Source: Terriglobia bacterium
GTDB lineage: Bacteria > Acidobacteriota > Terriglobia > Bryobacterales > Bryobacteraceae
Assembly (NCBI GenBank): GCA_020073345.1
Contig: JAIQFI010000018.1
Coordinates: forward strand, 36,770-100,769
Length of the DNA: 64,000 bases
Direction of reading: 5' to 3'
The translations under genes were made by a program, and so were the position numbers. The notes beneath the pieces were generated by a model that was not told the DNA's origin, did no database searches, and saw only the letters and a list, made by a program, of their open reading frames with translations. Position 1 is the first letter of the stretch; each line of letters starts with the position of its first letter. Positions 23,715 to 32,485 of the stretch are shown in pieces.

Positions 23715-24584
23715 ATGTTGGCAATCAAGAACATCCTGTTCCCCATAGACTTCTCTGAGCGCTCTTGCGGCGCGGCTCCCTTTGTCCGTGCCATGGCGCA
23801 GCGGTTCGGCGCGCGCATTACATTGATGAGTGTTGTTTCGCCCTTCTGGCAAGCAGCCTCGTCCGGCGATCTTTCGGGCTCCATTGTGGTGGATATGGGC
23901 GAGATCAAGCGCGACCTGGAAGCGCGGCTGAACGGCGCATTCGAGAAGGAGTTCGCGGGTTTGGCCGTGAGCCGCGTGGCGGAAATCGGCGATCCGGCGG
24001 AAGCCATTACCCGCTACGCGCATACCGAAGGCGCGGACGTGATCATGATGCCAACCCATGGCTATGGTCCATTCCGCAGCCTGCTGCTCGGTTCGGTCAC
24101 CGCCAAGGTCTTGCACGACGCTCAGTGTCCGGTTTGGACTGCCACCCACATGGAGGAGCCGCCGCCGCTCAAGCACGTGGCGGGACGCAATGTGCTTTGC
24201 GCGGTGGACGCCACGCCGAAGAGTTCTCCCCTGATCCAGTGGGCCGCGGAGTATGCCAAGGTTACGGGCGGCACACTCCGGCTGGTACATGCGGTTTCGG
24301 GAATCCAGGGATGGCCGGAACGGCAACTCGACCGGGAATTCGAGGAAACGTTGCGAGCTCAGGCGCGTATCACGATCGAGAAGCTCCTACAGGCCGTGGG
24401 AGTGAGGGCACCGCTGTGCGTGGCGGTAGGCGAAGTCGCGGGAGCTGTCCGTGAGGAAGCCGAGCGTCACAATACCGATCTGATCGTCATCGGCCGGGGG
24501 CTCCTGCATGAAGCGATGGGGCGGCTGCGGACGCACGCCCATGGGATCATCCGGCAGGCGCCGTGTCCCGTGCTGAGCGTATAG
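23715..24584 (+). CDS. Tandem universal stress protein (two UspA domains)
   Basis: About 289 residues made of two Usp domains in a row. The first opens AIKNILFPIDFSERS and ends in the nucleotide-loop motif MMPTHGYGPFRSLLLGSVTAKVL. The second opens NVLCAVDATPKSSPLI and ends near VIGRGLLHEAMGRLRTHAHGIIRQAPCPVLSV. The GxxGx(9)GS/T-type loop is clear in the first domain and altered in the second. Start chosen at the ATG 23715 because of the sigma-54 promoter at 23673-23688. It probably responds to the signal read by the kinase/NtrC-type genes lying convergent at 24608-27550. Confidence 0.9.
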   Translation: MLAIKNILFPIDFSERSCGAAPFVRAMAQRFGARITLMSVVSPFWQAASSGDLSGSIVVDMGEIKRDLEARLNGAFEKEFAGLAVSRVAEIGDPAEAITRYAHTEGADVIMMPTHGYGPFRSLLLGSVTAKVLHDAQCPVWTATHMEEPPPLKHVAGRNVLCAVDATPKSSPLIQWAAEYAKVTGGTLRLVHAVSGIQGWPERQLDREFEETLRAQARITIEKLLQAVGVRAPLCVAVGEVAGAVREEAERHNTDLIVIGRGLLHEAMGRLRTHAHGIIRQAPCPVLSV

Positions 24585-24607
24585 CCGGCGCCGTCGCTAA
24601 ATGACGA

Positions 24608-25978
24608 CTACAGATTGTGCTTCTTAAGCTTGTAGCGGAGCGCGTCACGTCCGATCCGTAAAGTGCGGGCGGCTTGAGATTGGTTGCCTCCAGCCGCCTG
24701 CATGGCGCGCACGATGAGTTGCCGTTCCTGATCCTCGAGCGTGCCCATGCTTCCCTCTGTTTCAACGGCCGGCAAGGCTTCGTCGGGCGCGCCGCCTGTC
24801 TGCAGATAGGGCGGTAGATCCTGAACATCGATGGTATCGCCCAGCGTCATCATGCAGGCGTGGCCGATGACGTTTTCCAGTTCCCGGACATTGCCGGGCC
24901 AGGAGTGCATCGCGAGCCGGATCTGCGCGCGGCGGGTGAGGCCTGAGATTTCCTTGCCGTATTGGCTGGCGAACTTGGCAAGGAAATGGCGCTCGAGCAG
25001 GGGCAGATCTTCCTTGCGGTCCTCCAACGCCGGGACGTGGATCTCGACCATGGACAAGCGGTAATACAGATCCTCGCGGAAACGCTTTTCGGCGATTTCC
25101 GCGCGGAGGTCGCGATTGGTGGCCGCGACGACTCGCACGTCCACTTTGCGGGGCGTGAGCGATCCCACCCGCAGTACTTCCTGGTTCTGCAGAACGCGCA
25201 AGAGCTTGGCTTGGGTGGAGAGAGGCATATCCCCGATCTCGTCCAGGAACAGCGTGCCGCCATGGGCATGCTCGAACAGGCCGGCTTTGTCATGGGTCGC
25301 GCCGGTGAAGGAACCGCGCACGTGACCGAATAGCTCGCTTTCAAACAGAGTTTCGACGACGGCTGAACAGTTCAGCACCACATAGCGCCCTTGCGAAGCG
25401 GGGCTCAGGCTGTGAAGCGTTCGCGCCACCAGGTCCTTGCCGGTGCCGGTTTCGCCGGTGACGAGCACGGCGCGATAGTGGGGCGCCACGCGCCGAATGC
25501 GCGAAAACATATCCCACATACTGGGGCTGTTGCCGATGATGCCTTCGAACTCAGCACTAGCCAGCAGCTCGTCCTCTAACTGGCTAGCCCTCTGCCGTTT
25601 GCGCGCGGTTTCGAGCAGGGCGCCGATTTTTTCCCGTAGCGCCGAAATCGAGACCGGCTTGTTCAAGTAATCCGAAGCGCCCTTCTTGATCGCCTCCACG
25701 GCGGACTCGGTGGAATAGTGCGCCGTCATGAGAATCACTTCGGTGGCTGGATCGAACTCCATGACCCGATCGAGCACTTCCAGGCCCGTCATTCCAGGCA
25801 TGACGAGATCCGTGAGGACGATTTGGGGGTGGCGGCTGTGAACCAGGTCCACGCCCTCTTCGGGGTCCGAAGCGGTGAGGATTTCAAGATCCGGTTGAGC
25901 CAGGGCACTGGATAGCATCTCCAGGCTGCCGGGATTGTCGTCGATGATCAGCAGGGACAGCGCGGGCCGGGATGGCAT
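24608..25978 (-). CDS. Sigma-54-dependent response regulator, NtrC family
   Basis: A 456-residue protein. It has an N-terminal receiver (phospho-Asp in [14 protein letters not shown], Lys in DYLNKPVS). The AAA+ domain follows, with Walker [10 protein letters not shown], the sigma-54 contact loop GSFTGA (Ala to Ser in the usual GAFTGA), Walker [12 protein letters not shown] and the R-finger region. A Fis-type HTH lies at the end ([19 protein letters not shown]). It activates sigma-54 promoters after phosphorylation. It is the last of three signalling genes on this strand; the promoter at 23673 is the nearest plausible target. Confidence 0.93.
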   Translation of the reverse strand: MPSRPALSLLIIDDNPGSLEMLSSALAQPDLEILTASDPEEGVDLVHSRHPQIVLTDLVMPGMTGLEVLDRVMEFDPATEVILMTAHYSTESAVEAIKKGASDYLNKPVSISALREKIGALLETARKRQRASQLEDELLASAEFEGIIGNSPSMWDMFSRIRRVAPHYRAVLVTGETGTGKDLVARTLHSLSPASQGRYVVLNCSAVVETLFESELFGHVRGSFTGATHDKAGLFEHAHGGTLFLDEIGDMPLSTQAKLLRVLQNQEVLRVGSLTPRKVDVRVVAATNRDLRAEIAEKRFREDLYYRLSMVEIHVPALEDRKEDLPLLERHFLAKFASQYGKEISGLTRRAQIRLAMHSWPGNVRELENVIGHACMMTLGDTIDVQDLPPYLQTGGAPDEALPAVETEGSMGTLEDQERQLIVRAMQAAGGNQSQAARTLRIGRDALRYKLKKHNL

Positions 25979-25988
25979 CGTTGATTGT

Positions 25989-26351
25989 TTATGTTAACAG
26001 ACGCTCTACTTCGGCTCGCAAGGCTCCCAGGCGGATGGGCTTGGTGATATAGCCGGTGAAGCCCGCTTCCATAGCTCGCTCGCGATCCCCCATCATGGCG
26101 CTGGCGGTCAGAGCGATGATCGGTGTGCCGGTGAAATTCTTCTCGCGGCGGAGTTTCTCGATGACTTCAAAGCCGTCCAGACCAGGCATGTGAATATCGA
26201 GGATGATCAGATCGGGGCGAATCCGGCCAGCCTCCGCCACGGCTTCCTCGCCGTCGCTGGCCTCGAAGACCTGGTAGCCGGAATTTTCCAGAACCGTGCG
26301 AACCAGTTCCCGCCCCGTCGCCTTGTCGTCCGCCACCAGCACTTTCTTCAT
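25989..26351 (-). CDS. Stand-alone receiver domain protein (CheY-like)
   Basis: A 120-residue single receiver domain: acidic VADDKATGREL, phospho-acceptor in DLIILDIHMPGLDG, ALTASAM and YITKPIRLG. It has no output domain, so it probably relays phosphate or acts by protein contact. It lies two bases after the PAS histidine kinase stop and ten bases before the NtrC-type gene, giving a kinase-receiver-NtrC unit. Confidence 0.92.
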   Translation of the reverse strand: MKKVLVADDKATGRELVRTVLENSGYQVFEASDGEEAVAEAGRIRPDLIILDIHMPGLDGFEVIEKLRREKNFTGTPIIALTASAMMGDRERAMEAGFTGYITKPIRLGALRAEVERLLT

Positions 26352-26353
26352 GC

Positions 26354-27550
26354 CTAAGTCTTTCGCTCGGCCGATCCCAGGGGCAGGGTAAAACGGAACG
26401 TGCTCCCCTGCCGCGGCTTGCTCTCCACCTGAATCATTCCGCCGTGCTGTTCCACCAGACGTTTGGTGATCGCCAAGCCCAATCCAGTGCCCTCGCGGAT
26501 CCCCTTGGTCGTGGCGCCCACCTGATGAAACTTATCGAAGATAGAATCGTGTTCTTCCACGGGAATTCCGACGCCGGTGTCCGATACCGAAACCACGACG
26601 AATAGTTCTTGCACGCGAGCCTCCAGACGGATGCGGCCCCCTTCCGGGGTGAACTTGATGGCGTTACTAAGCAGATTCACCAGGACCTGCTTGATGCGGA
26701 GCCGGTCGGCTTCCACCGCCGTGGGAACGTCCAAGGCTGTTTCGAGGATGTGCGACTTGGCTTCCGCCAGGCTGCGAATGGAGGCCAGCGACTCGGCCAC
26801 CAGAGCCGTGAAGTCGAAAGGCTCCGGGCGCAGCTCCAGCCGGTCCGCTTCAATTTTGCTGATATCGAGGATATCGTTGATCAGTTCCAGCAGATGCAGT
26901 GAATCCTTGTGAATGTGCTGGACAAACCGCTGCTGCTTCTCATTCAGCGGGCCTTCCAGCTCCTCGCCCAGCAGTTCGGAAAAGCCGATGATGGTATGGA
27001 GCGGCGTGCGGAGCTCATGGCTCATACTCGCCAGGAACTCGCTCTTGAGCCGATTGGCCCGCTCGATCTCGCGGTTGGTCATCGCCAGCTCGGCGTTGGT
27101 TTCGGCAAGCCGTTGCGTGTACTCTTCCTGGACTCGGCGCAGGCGCTCCTCGGCGTTCTTGCGCTCGGTCGTATCGCGAATGATGGCGGTGACGCGAAAG
27201 CCTTCGGTGGACTCCGAGGGACTGAGGCTGATTTCGACTGGAAAGCGGGAACCGTCCTTGCGGATGCCTTCCAGCGCCAGCCCGCTTCCCATCGTGCGAG
27301 TCATAGGATGCTGCCGATAATGCGCACGATGTTCGACGTGCCGGGCGTGAAGTTCCCGGGGGATTAAAACCTCCACCGGCTGTCCCATTAGCTCGTCACG
27401 AGTGTAGCCGAACATATCCTCGGTGACCCGATTCATCAAAATGATCTTGCCTTCGGCGTCCACCTGCATGATGGCGTCGGGAGCGGCTTCCAGTAGTTCG
27501 CGAAATCGTTGCTCGAGGAGCACTCGGGGAACCTTCTTGCTAGGGACCAC
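26354..27550 (-). CDS. PAS-domain sensor histidine kinase
   Basis: A 398-residue protein from a GTG at 27550. It has no transmembrane helix, so it is cytoplasmic. A PAS domain (about 12-130, DAIMQVDAEGKIILMN and DTTERKNAEERL) is followed by a coiled coil, HisKA with the phospho-His in SMSHELRTPLHTI, and HATPase with LVNLLSNAIKFTPEG, DTGVGIP and GTGLGLAI. The PAS could sense redox or a small ligand, but no cofactor residue is obvious. It heads the three-gene signalling operon and is divergent from the hemerythrin gene. Confidence 0.93.
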   Translation of the reverse strand: MVPSKKVPRVLLEQRFRELLEAAPDAIMQVDAEGKIILMNRVTEDMFGYTRDELMGQPVEVLIPRELHARHVEHRAHYRQHPMTRTMGSGLALEGIRKDGSRFPVEISLSPSESTEGFRVTAIIRDTTERKNAEERLRRVQEEYTQRLAETNAELAMTNREIERANRLKSEFLASMSHELRTPLHTIIGFSELLGEELEGPLNEKQQRFVQHIHKDSLHLLELINDILDISKIEADRLELRPEPFDFTALVAESLASIRSLAEAKSHILETALDVPTAVEADRLRIKQVLVNLLSNAIKFTPEGGRIRLEARVQELFVVVSVSDTGVGIPVEEHDSIFDKFHQVGATTKGIREGTGLGLAITKRLVEQHGGMIQVESKPRQGSTFRFTLPLGSAERKT

Positions 27551-27722
27551 CCTAGTAGTATCACAATTACGCCGCTGTGGAGGTTGACGTGCAACATCCG
27601 TGATCAGGAAGACGTATCCGTTTGAGAAGAATGGATCGTCGGGGCGAGTCTGGGTGATTTCGCTCGCGGGAGTTGCGTGGTATCGCTCAGGCCCGCCCAG
27701 TTTTTCAGGAGGAATCGGAGAA

Positions 27723-28280
27723 ATGCCGACAACCGAAGATCCAACGGCGACTGCGGCTCAGGATTGCAGTCAAGCGTCAGCCGGAAGCATCATCCAACGT
27801 CTGGTGCGGGAGCATCGCCGGTGGCAGAGCAAGGATTTTCCATTGATCGCCCATCTGTTCGACGAGGCTCAGTCCGAGGAAAGCGCGCAGCCTGCCTGCC
27901 TAGCGCCGCTACGGAATGCCTTTCACCGGCTGTGTGCCGAGATGGAAGGGCACATGAGCCGCGAGGAACATGTCTTGTTTCCGGCAATCCTGGATGCGCA
28001 AGCCGAGGCCGAGTCAGCCGCGAAGGACTTCGGTTCGATTCGGAATCCTATCGGCATGATCGAACAAGAACACGATTGGGAGGCAGAACGCCTGGAGGCG
28101 ATGCGGAAAATCGCCCGGGACTATCAGCTCCCGGAAAATGCACACGAGAAACTGCGCTTACTATTCCGGGAACTGGAAGCACTGGAGGCAGCGATGCATG
28201 CCCACACACGGCTGGAAAGCAGCATCCTATTCGCACGCGCTCTCGCCGCGGAAACAGCTCCTTCTAAACCGGTGGCTTAA
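27723..28280 (+). CDS. Hemerythrin HHE domain protein
   Basis: About 185 residues. The ATG at 27723 is preceded by an AGGAGGAATCGGAG ribosome site, which decides it over the longer open frame starting at 27600. Four-helix hemerythrin features: the first His in VREHRRW, HMSREEHVLFP with the HxxxEH pair, EQEHDWEAERLEAM, and HAHTRLESSILF near the end. These can bind a di-iron centre for oxygen, NO or iron-repair chemistry (YtfE/Ric-like). Its last 17 bases overlap the convergent methyltransferase gene. Confidence 0.85.
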   Translation: MPTTEDPTATAAQDCSQASAGSIIQRLVREHRRWQSKDFPLIAHLFDEAQSEESAQPACLAPLRNAFHRLCAEMEGHMSREEHVLFPAILDAQAEAESAAKDFGSIRNPIGMIEQEHDWEAERLEAMRKIARDYQLPENAHEKLRLLFRELEALEAAMHAHTRLESSILFARALAAETAPSKPVA

Positions 28281-28953
28281 AGAACCACAGCCAAAAATAC
28301 TGCTGGCCCGCGCCGAAGCTGTAGCGGTGTTCAAAACCGCAGCGCTGAGCCATCGCGGTCGCTTGTTCCTGAGTAAAAGAAACCCCGTGCCAGGTGTCGT
28401 CGGGCGCGCTGTCCTCGGATGGGTGCCCCTGCACCTGGAACTTAAAGAGCGCTCCCGGACGCAGCAGGCGATGAACTTCGCGAACGTAGGTATCGATCAC
28501 CTCGCGGCTGGGGATATGCTGGAAAACGAGCGAGGAATAGGCGAAGTCGAAAACCAGCGGAGGCACTACCGTTAGATCGCAGCCGTTGTTTTGGTAAAAC
28601 GTTACGTTTGGACGATCCTGGAGCGCGGCTCGCGCTCGGGACACCATCTCACCGCTTACATCGACCGCGTGGATCTCTCCGAAAATATTCGAAAGCGCGC
28701 GTGTGAGCCGGCCGGCGCCGCAACCAATCTCAAGCACGCGCATCTGTAAGGGATCTTTGCCCTGATAGATGTTCCCCGTGTCGGTAAGGATCTCTTCCGC
28801 GATAGCCTTTTCTCCTGAAGCAAAGAAGTCCCGATCGGTCCAGTCGGTGCGGCTGGTGGCGACGAAGTGGCGGGCGTTCTCGCGGGCGCGTTGGTCCCAA
28901 TCGCGCTGCATTCGCTCTAGCTGCTCTGGCAGCGTCATGGACTTCGGTTTCAT
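28264..28953 (-). CDS. Class I SAM-dependent methyltransferase
   Basis: About 229 residues from the ATG at 28953, which has a GAGG site four bases upstream; ATGs at 28968 and 28938 are alternatives. SAM motif VLEIGCGAGRLTRAL, acidic AVDVSGEM, and the post-motif FDFAYSSLVFQHIPS followed by LLRPGALFKFQVQG are all typical of the Methyltransf_11/25 group. The substrate is not visible. It lies on the same strand as the NIPSNAP gene about 20 bases upstream. Confidence 0.88.
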   Translation of the reverse strand: MKPKSMTLPEQLERMQRDWDQRARENARHFVATSRTDWTDRDFFASGEKAIAEEILTDTGNIYQGKDPLQMRVLEIGCGAGRLTRALSNIFGEIHAVDVSGEMVSRARAALQDRPNVTFYQNNGCDLTVVPPLVFDFAYSSLVFQHIPSREVIDTYVREVHRLLRPGALFKFQVQGHPSEDSAPDDTWHGVSFTQEQATAMAQRCGFEHRYSFGAGQQYFWLWFFKPPV

Positions 28954-28975
28954 GAAACCTCGAAACACCGGCAGA

Positions 28976-29365
28976 CTATTTCATCATGGAGAATTCGGTT
29001 GGATCCAGCCAGATCCGTTCGACTTTCAGCACCAGTTTCCCGTTGGCTTCCGACTCGGCGGACACTTTCTTCCATTCCGGATCGTTCTGGAAATCGGTCC
29101 AGTGCTTTTCAGCCTCCTCGCGGCTGGGGTGCTTCAGAATGTAGATCAGCGTGTTTTTGGACTTGTCGGGATCCTCGGGGACCCAGTAGCCGACGCTTTC
29201 CATCCCGTGCTTCTTGAAGATGCGGATGGTGTCATTCTTGAAGCGCGCCTTCAGGGCATCCAGCTTGCCATCGGCCGCCGTGTAGGTTCGAAGTTCATAA
29301 ACCGGACCCTTGGCGAATGCCAAGGCTGCGGTCAAAACTGCCAGCAGGAAGATTTTTTTCACCAT
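28976..29365 (-). CDS. Secreted NIPSNAP family protein (A)
   Basis: A 129-residue protein with a signal peptide (1-18, LLAVLTAALAFA). The NIPSNAP signature VYELRTYTAADGKLDALKAR is at residues 22-41, and the family-typical WYVPEDPD-like GYWVPEDPDKS and EAEKHWTDFQNDPEW follow. This gives a dimeric alpha+beta barrel fold, role unknown. Such small exported NIPSNAP proteins are frequent in Acidobacteria and Planctomycetes. A second one is at 31796-32212. Confidence 0.88.
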   Translation of the reverse strand: MVKKIFLLAVLTAALAFAKGPVYELRTYTAADGKLDALKARFKNDTIRIFKKHGMESVGYWVPEDPDKSKNTLIYILKHPSREEAEKHWTDFQNDPEWKKVSAESEANGKLVLKVERIWLDPTEFSMMK

Positions 29366-29401
29366 GTCTGTTTAGTTTACACGGTGAGGAATTCGCGAGC
29401 A

Positions 29402-31027
29402 TTAGGGCGCCAGATTCGGAGCGATATAGGCGTAGAAGACCACAATCAGGCCGATTACGGTCGCCAGCGTGACGCTGTGGCGGATAGTGAACCGGAACAA
29501 ACGCCCTTCATCGGCACGAGACATCCCGGTGGCGGCTGAGGCGACGGCGACGCTGGTGAGGCTGATCATCTTGCCCATCACGCCGCCGGCGGAGTTCGAC
29601 GAGGCCATCAGCACGGAATTCATCTGAAGCTGGTTGGCGGTTACGACCTGAAGGTTGCCGAACAGGGCATTGGCGGACGTATCGCTGCCGGTGAGAAAGA
29701 CTCCCAGCCATCCCAGCCAGGCGCTGAAGAAGGGGAACAGCACGCCCGTGGCGGCGAAACCCAGACCCAGCGTGCCGGTCGCGCCGGAGTAGTTCATCAG
29801 ATATGCCAGCCCCATGACCGACGCGATCGTTAACTCTGCCAGAGCGAGCTGTCGGGCGGTCCGGATGAAAACGCTCACCAGCTTCCCGGGGCTCATGCCC
29901 AGCAGGAAGGCCGAGATGATGGATACGATCAGGCAAGCAGTACCAGAAGCCGAGAGCCAATCGAATCGATACATCGCGGCGTAGGGACCCGGTTTCGCCG
30001 CAACCGGCGGGACAATCTGGACCAGGTTGTGCAGCCCCGGCCAGGCGAACACTTTGCTGACGCCCCTCAAGAACGTCTGGTTGTAGCCCCACACCAGTAC
30101 GATGATCACCAAAAGGATGTATGGCATCCACGCCATCAGAACTTCCCCGGCGGGATGGCTGGGAGGAGCAACCTGCTCCGCTAAGCTCTTGCCCTCCGCC
30201 ATCGCGAACCGGTCTTTAGGCTTCCATACCTTGAACAGCAGCGCGAGGCAGGCCATCGCGGTGAGCGACGCGAGGATGTCGGTCAGCTGCACGCCCACAT
30301 AGTTGGAAATGACGAATTGGACTCCCGCAAAGCTGATGCCGCACACAACGACTGCCAGCAGGACGCCCTTGAGCGCCTTCATGCCGCCCATCACCGCGAT
30401 CAAATACGAAGGCACGAATAGCGAAAGCGGGGCGCAAATCCGGCCGACGCCCGCGCTGAGGCGCATCTCCGGCAAGCCGGTGACCTGGGCGAGCGTGGTG
30501 ATCGGGATTCCGATCGATCCGAACGCCACCGGGCAAGTGTTCGCCAGCAGACAGATGGCAGCCGCGTAGAACGGCGAAAAGCCCAGACCGGTAAGCATCG
30601 CGGCAGCCACTGCGATGGGCGTTCCGAATCCCGAGGCACCCTCAATGAACGCGCCGAACGCAAACGCGATCAGCAGCGCTTGCAAGCGGGGATCGGAGGA
30701 AAGCGATCCGATGGAATCCTTGATGATTTCGAATTTCCCGGTTTCCTGGGTGATGCGATAGAGCAGCACCGCGGTGAATACCACCCATCCGATGGGGAAC
30801 AGGCCTTGTGCGGCGCCGTACGTCACGGCTCCGAACACGATGCTCGCGGGCATTCCATACAATCCCATCGACATCAGGATGCCCGCGCCAAGTCCGCACA
30901 GTGCAGCGATCCAGGCCGGCTTGCGGAGGATGCCTAGGAGCACCACCAATGTGAAGATAGGAATCGCGGCGACCAGAGCGGAGTACGCCAAGCTTCCGGA
31001 AAGTGGAGTATAGTTATGCGGCCACAT
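29402..31027 (-). CDS. L-lactate permease family transporter
   Basis: A 541-residue membrane protein with about 12-14 helices, of usual LctP/LldP length. Family features include the opening NYTPLSGSLAYSALVAAIPI, GASGFGTPIAVAAAMLTGLG near residue 130, TCPVAFGSIGIPI, and near the end LTGSDTSANALFGNLQ and SNSAGGVMGKMIS. It should take up lactate or glycolate with protons. No lactate dehydrogenase gene is next to it. Named by family, not by proven substrate. Confidence 0.92.
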   Translation of the reverse strand: MWPHNYTPLSGSLAYSALVAAIPIFTLVVLLGILRKPAWIAALCGLGAGILMSMGLYGMPASIVFGAVTYGAAQGLFPIGWVVFTAVLLYRITQETGKFEIIKDSIGSLSSDPRLQALLIAFAFGAFIEGASGFGTPIAVAAAMLTGLGFSPFYAAAICLLANTCPVAFGSIGIPITTLAQVTGLPEMRLSAGVGRICAPLSLFVPSYLIAVMGGMKALKGVLLAVVVCGISFAGVQFVISNYVGVQLTDILASLTAMACLALLFKVWKPKDRFAMAEGKSLAEQVAPPSHPAGEVLMAWMPYILLVIIVLVWGYNQTFLRGVSKVFAWPGLHNLVQIVPPVAAKPGPYAAMYRFDWLSASGTACLIVSIISAFLLGMSPGKLVSVFIRTARQLALAELTIASVMGLAYLMNYSGATGTLGLGFAATGVLFPFFSAWLGWLGVFLTGSDTSANALFGNLQVVTANQLQMNSVLMASSNSAGGVMGKMISLTSVAVASAATGMSRADEGRLFRFTIRHSVTLATVIGLIVVFYAYIAPNLAP

Positions 31028-31109
31028 ATCGCAAGGAGCCTATCTTACTTCAGTCGCATGTGCAGCCGCTGGGCTTTTTGCCGGCCGCTTGCCGGGTGCT
31101 ATGTAATCG

Positions 31110-31823
31110 TTGTGTAATGCAACATTGACCACCGCTTCTACAGCTTCCCTCGTCCCGTTCCGCGAAAAACGCCTGCTGCACGTGCTGTGCCTGGCGATGG
31201 CGGTGGTCATCGTCATCACCGGATACCGCCCGGAAAAGGTCTTCGACTGGTGGCTGGAAAACGCGGCCGCACTGACGTTTCTAGCCGTGCTCGGGATCAC
31301 CTACCGGCGATTGCCTCTGTCGGATCTCTCCTACCTGCTGATCTTTGTTTACCTGAGCCTGCACGAATGGGGCGCGGAATACAAATACTCCGACGTGCCG
31401 CTGGGTGAATGGATGAAGCCGTGGCTGCACACGACTCGCAATCATTACGATCGCGTGATGCATTTCAGCTACGGACTGCTGCTGTCCTATCCGATGCAGG
31501 AATGGTTCATGCGAGTGGTGGGAGTGACCAACCGCTGGCGCTACCTGCTGCCGGTGGAATCGACGCTGGCGTTCAGCGCCTGCTACGAAATGCTGGAGGC
31601 GTTCGCGGCCTCAGTCCTTACGCCCGAGCGCGGTGAGGAGTTCGTCGGCATGCAGGGCGACATGTGGGATTCGCAGAAGGACATGTTCATGGCCGGACTG
31701 GGGGTCATCACGGCGATGATCGTGGTCGCGACGGTGCGAGCCGTGCAGAGGCGCCGGGAAAGGGTCGCTCTACAGGCGGCCGCTGCTGCGGGCGGTTATG
31801 CAACTCGATATAAGCCGAAATGA
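31110..31823 (+). CDS. DUF2238 (YjdF-like) membrane protein
   Basis: About 237 residues with six hydrophobic helices. DUF2238 features are LHEWGAEYKYSDVPLG, RNHYDRVMHFSYGLLLSYPMQE and FVGMQGDMWDSQKDMFMAGLG. The start is uncertain: the frame begins at a TTG at 31110, and another TTG at 31125 is possible. The function of the family is unknown. Its 3' end overlaps the convergent NIPSNAP gene by 28 bases. Confidence 0.85.
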   Translation: MCNATLTTASTASLVPFREKRLLHVLCLAMAVVIVITGYRPEKVFDWWLENAAALTFLAVLGITYRRLPLSDLSYLLIFVYLSLHEWGAEYKYSDVPLGEWMKPWLHTTRNHYDRVMHFSYGLLLSYPMQEWFMRVVGVTNRWRYLLPVESTLAFSACYEMLEAFAASVLTPERGEEFVGMQGDMWDSQKDMFMAGLGVITAMIVVATVRAVQRRRERVALQAAAAAGGYATRYKPK

Positions 31824-32212
31824 TACGACTGGAACTGGGGGCGAGCGCGAATCCACCCGGGATCTGCGTTGAGCGCGGTCCAGGCGCGGTCGCGGGCCGT
31901 GAGATTTTCGAACGGGATCAAATAAGTGAGCGTCTCTCCGGCGATCCCCTGTAGAACGGGGCGAATTCCTGCGAGCGGAAAAACGCCGGCGAACTGACTC
32001 GCGAGCGCAGGTGCGGCCCCCTGATAGGTCCGCAGTTCCCACACACCTTCGCGCATTTTTTCAGGGGAATCGGTCGTGATCGCAAGCGTCTCCGGAAGGC
32101 GGGCGCCCGCGATCGCTTTGAGCCGGACGACCGTTCGGAGCTCTCCCGCAAAACAGCGGGGCAGTCCGAAGATACCTCCGGCCAGACCCACAGAAAATCC
32201 GCGGCGGGTCAT
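31796..32212 (-). CDS. NIPSNAP family protein (B), exported
   Basis: A 138-residue protein. The N-terminus MTRRGFSVGLAGGIFGL resembles a short Tat-type signal. The NIPSNAP part starts at VWELRTYQGAAPALASQF and ends FQSYHFGLYRVA. It has the same fold family as the protein at 28976-29365 but is only distantly similar. It overlaps the DUF2238 gene at the 3' end. Confidence 0.7.
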   Translation of the reverse strand: MTRRGFSVGLAGGIFGLPRCFAGELRTVVRLKAIAGARLPETLAITTDSPEKMREGVWELRTYQGAAPALASQFAGVFPLAGIRPVLQGIAGETLTYLIPFENLTARDRAWTALNADPGWIRARPQFQSYHFGLYRVA

Positions 32213-32224
32213 AACAGGCCCAAA

Positions 32225-32464
32225 TCAGGAGGCCTTTTTCTTACGAATCGCGGCCCAGCGTTTGCGTTGCGCCGCCGCCATCTTCTTGCGCGTTTCCGCG
32301 CTGAACGGGCGGCGTTTGCGGGCAGGCCCGGCCTGGCTCAGAAACAGAGGAGGCCGGCCGCGGCGTTTGCCCTGGCTGCGCGCCAACCTCTCCAGCATGA
32401 TCATGGTTTCTTCCAAGGCCTGCTTTTGCTCGCGCAATTCGGCGATGATCTTGGTGAGGTTCAT
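32225..32464 (-). CDS. Small basic AT-hook protein
   Basis: A 79-residue protein with an N-terminal coiled coil (residues 1-30, LREQKQALEETMIMLERLA). An AT-hook GKRRGRPP follows, then a Lys/Arg-rich tail (ETRKKMAAAQRKRWAAIRKKK). It probably binds AT-rich DNA in the minor groove as a dimer. No Shine-Dalgarno precedes the ATG at 32464, and the divergent glutathione peroxidase gene starts only 21 bases away. Confidence 0.65.
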   Translation of the reverse strand: MNLTKIIAELREQKQALEETMIMLERLARSQGKRRGRPPLFLSQAGPARKRRPFSAETRKKMAAAQRKRWAAIRKKKAS

Positions 32465-32471
32465 GTGTTAG

Positions 32472-32481
32472 TACAATTGTA
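32472..32481. promoter_or_regulatory. Symmetric TACAATTGTA element between divergent genes
   Basis: A perfect 10-base palindrome in a 21-base divergent gap provides a -10-like TACAAT on both strands. It would place both transcription starts 2-5 bases before the two ATGs. Neither gene has a Shine-Dalgarno, which fits leaderless mRNAs. The -35 regions are weak. Confidence 0.45.
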
Positions 32482-32485
32482 AATT

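Noticed and set aside
27551..27620. Sigma-54-like half site CACG-N4-TTGCA upstream of the PAS kinase (minus strand)
   Set aside because: The essential GG at -24 is missing, so only the site at 23673 is kept.
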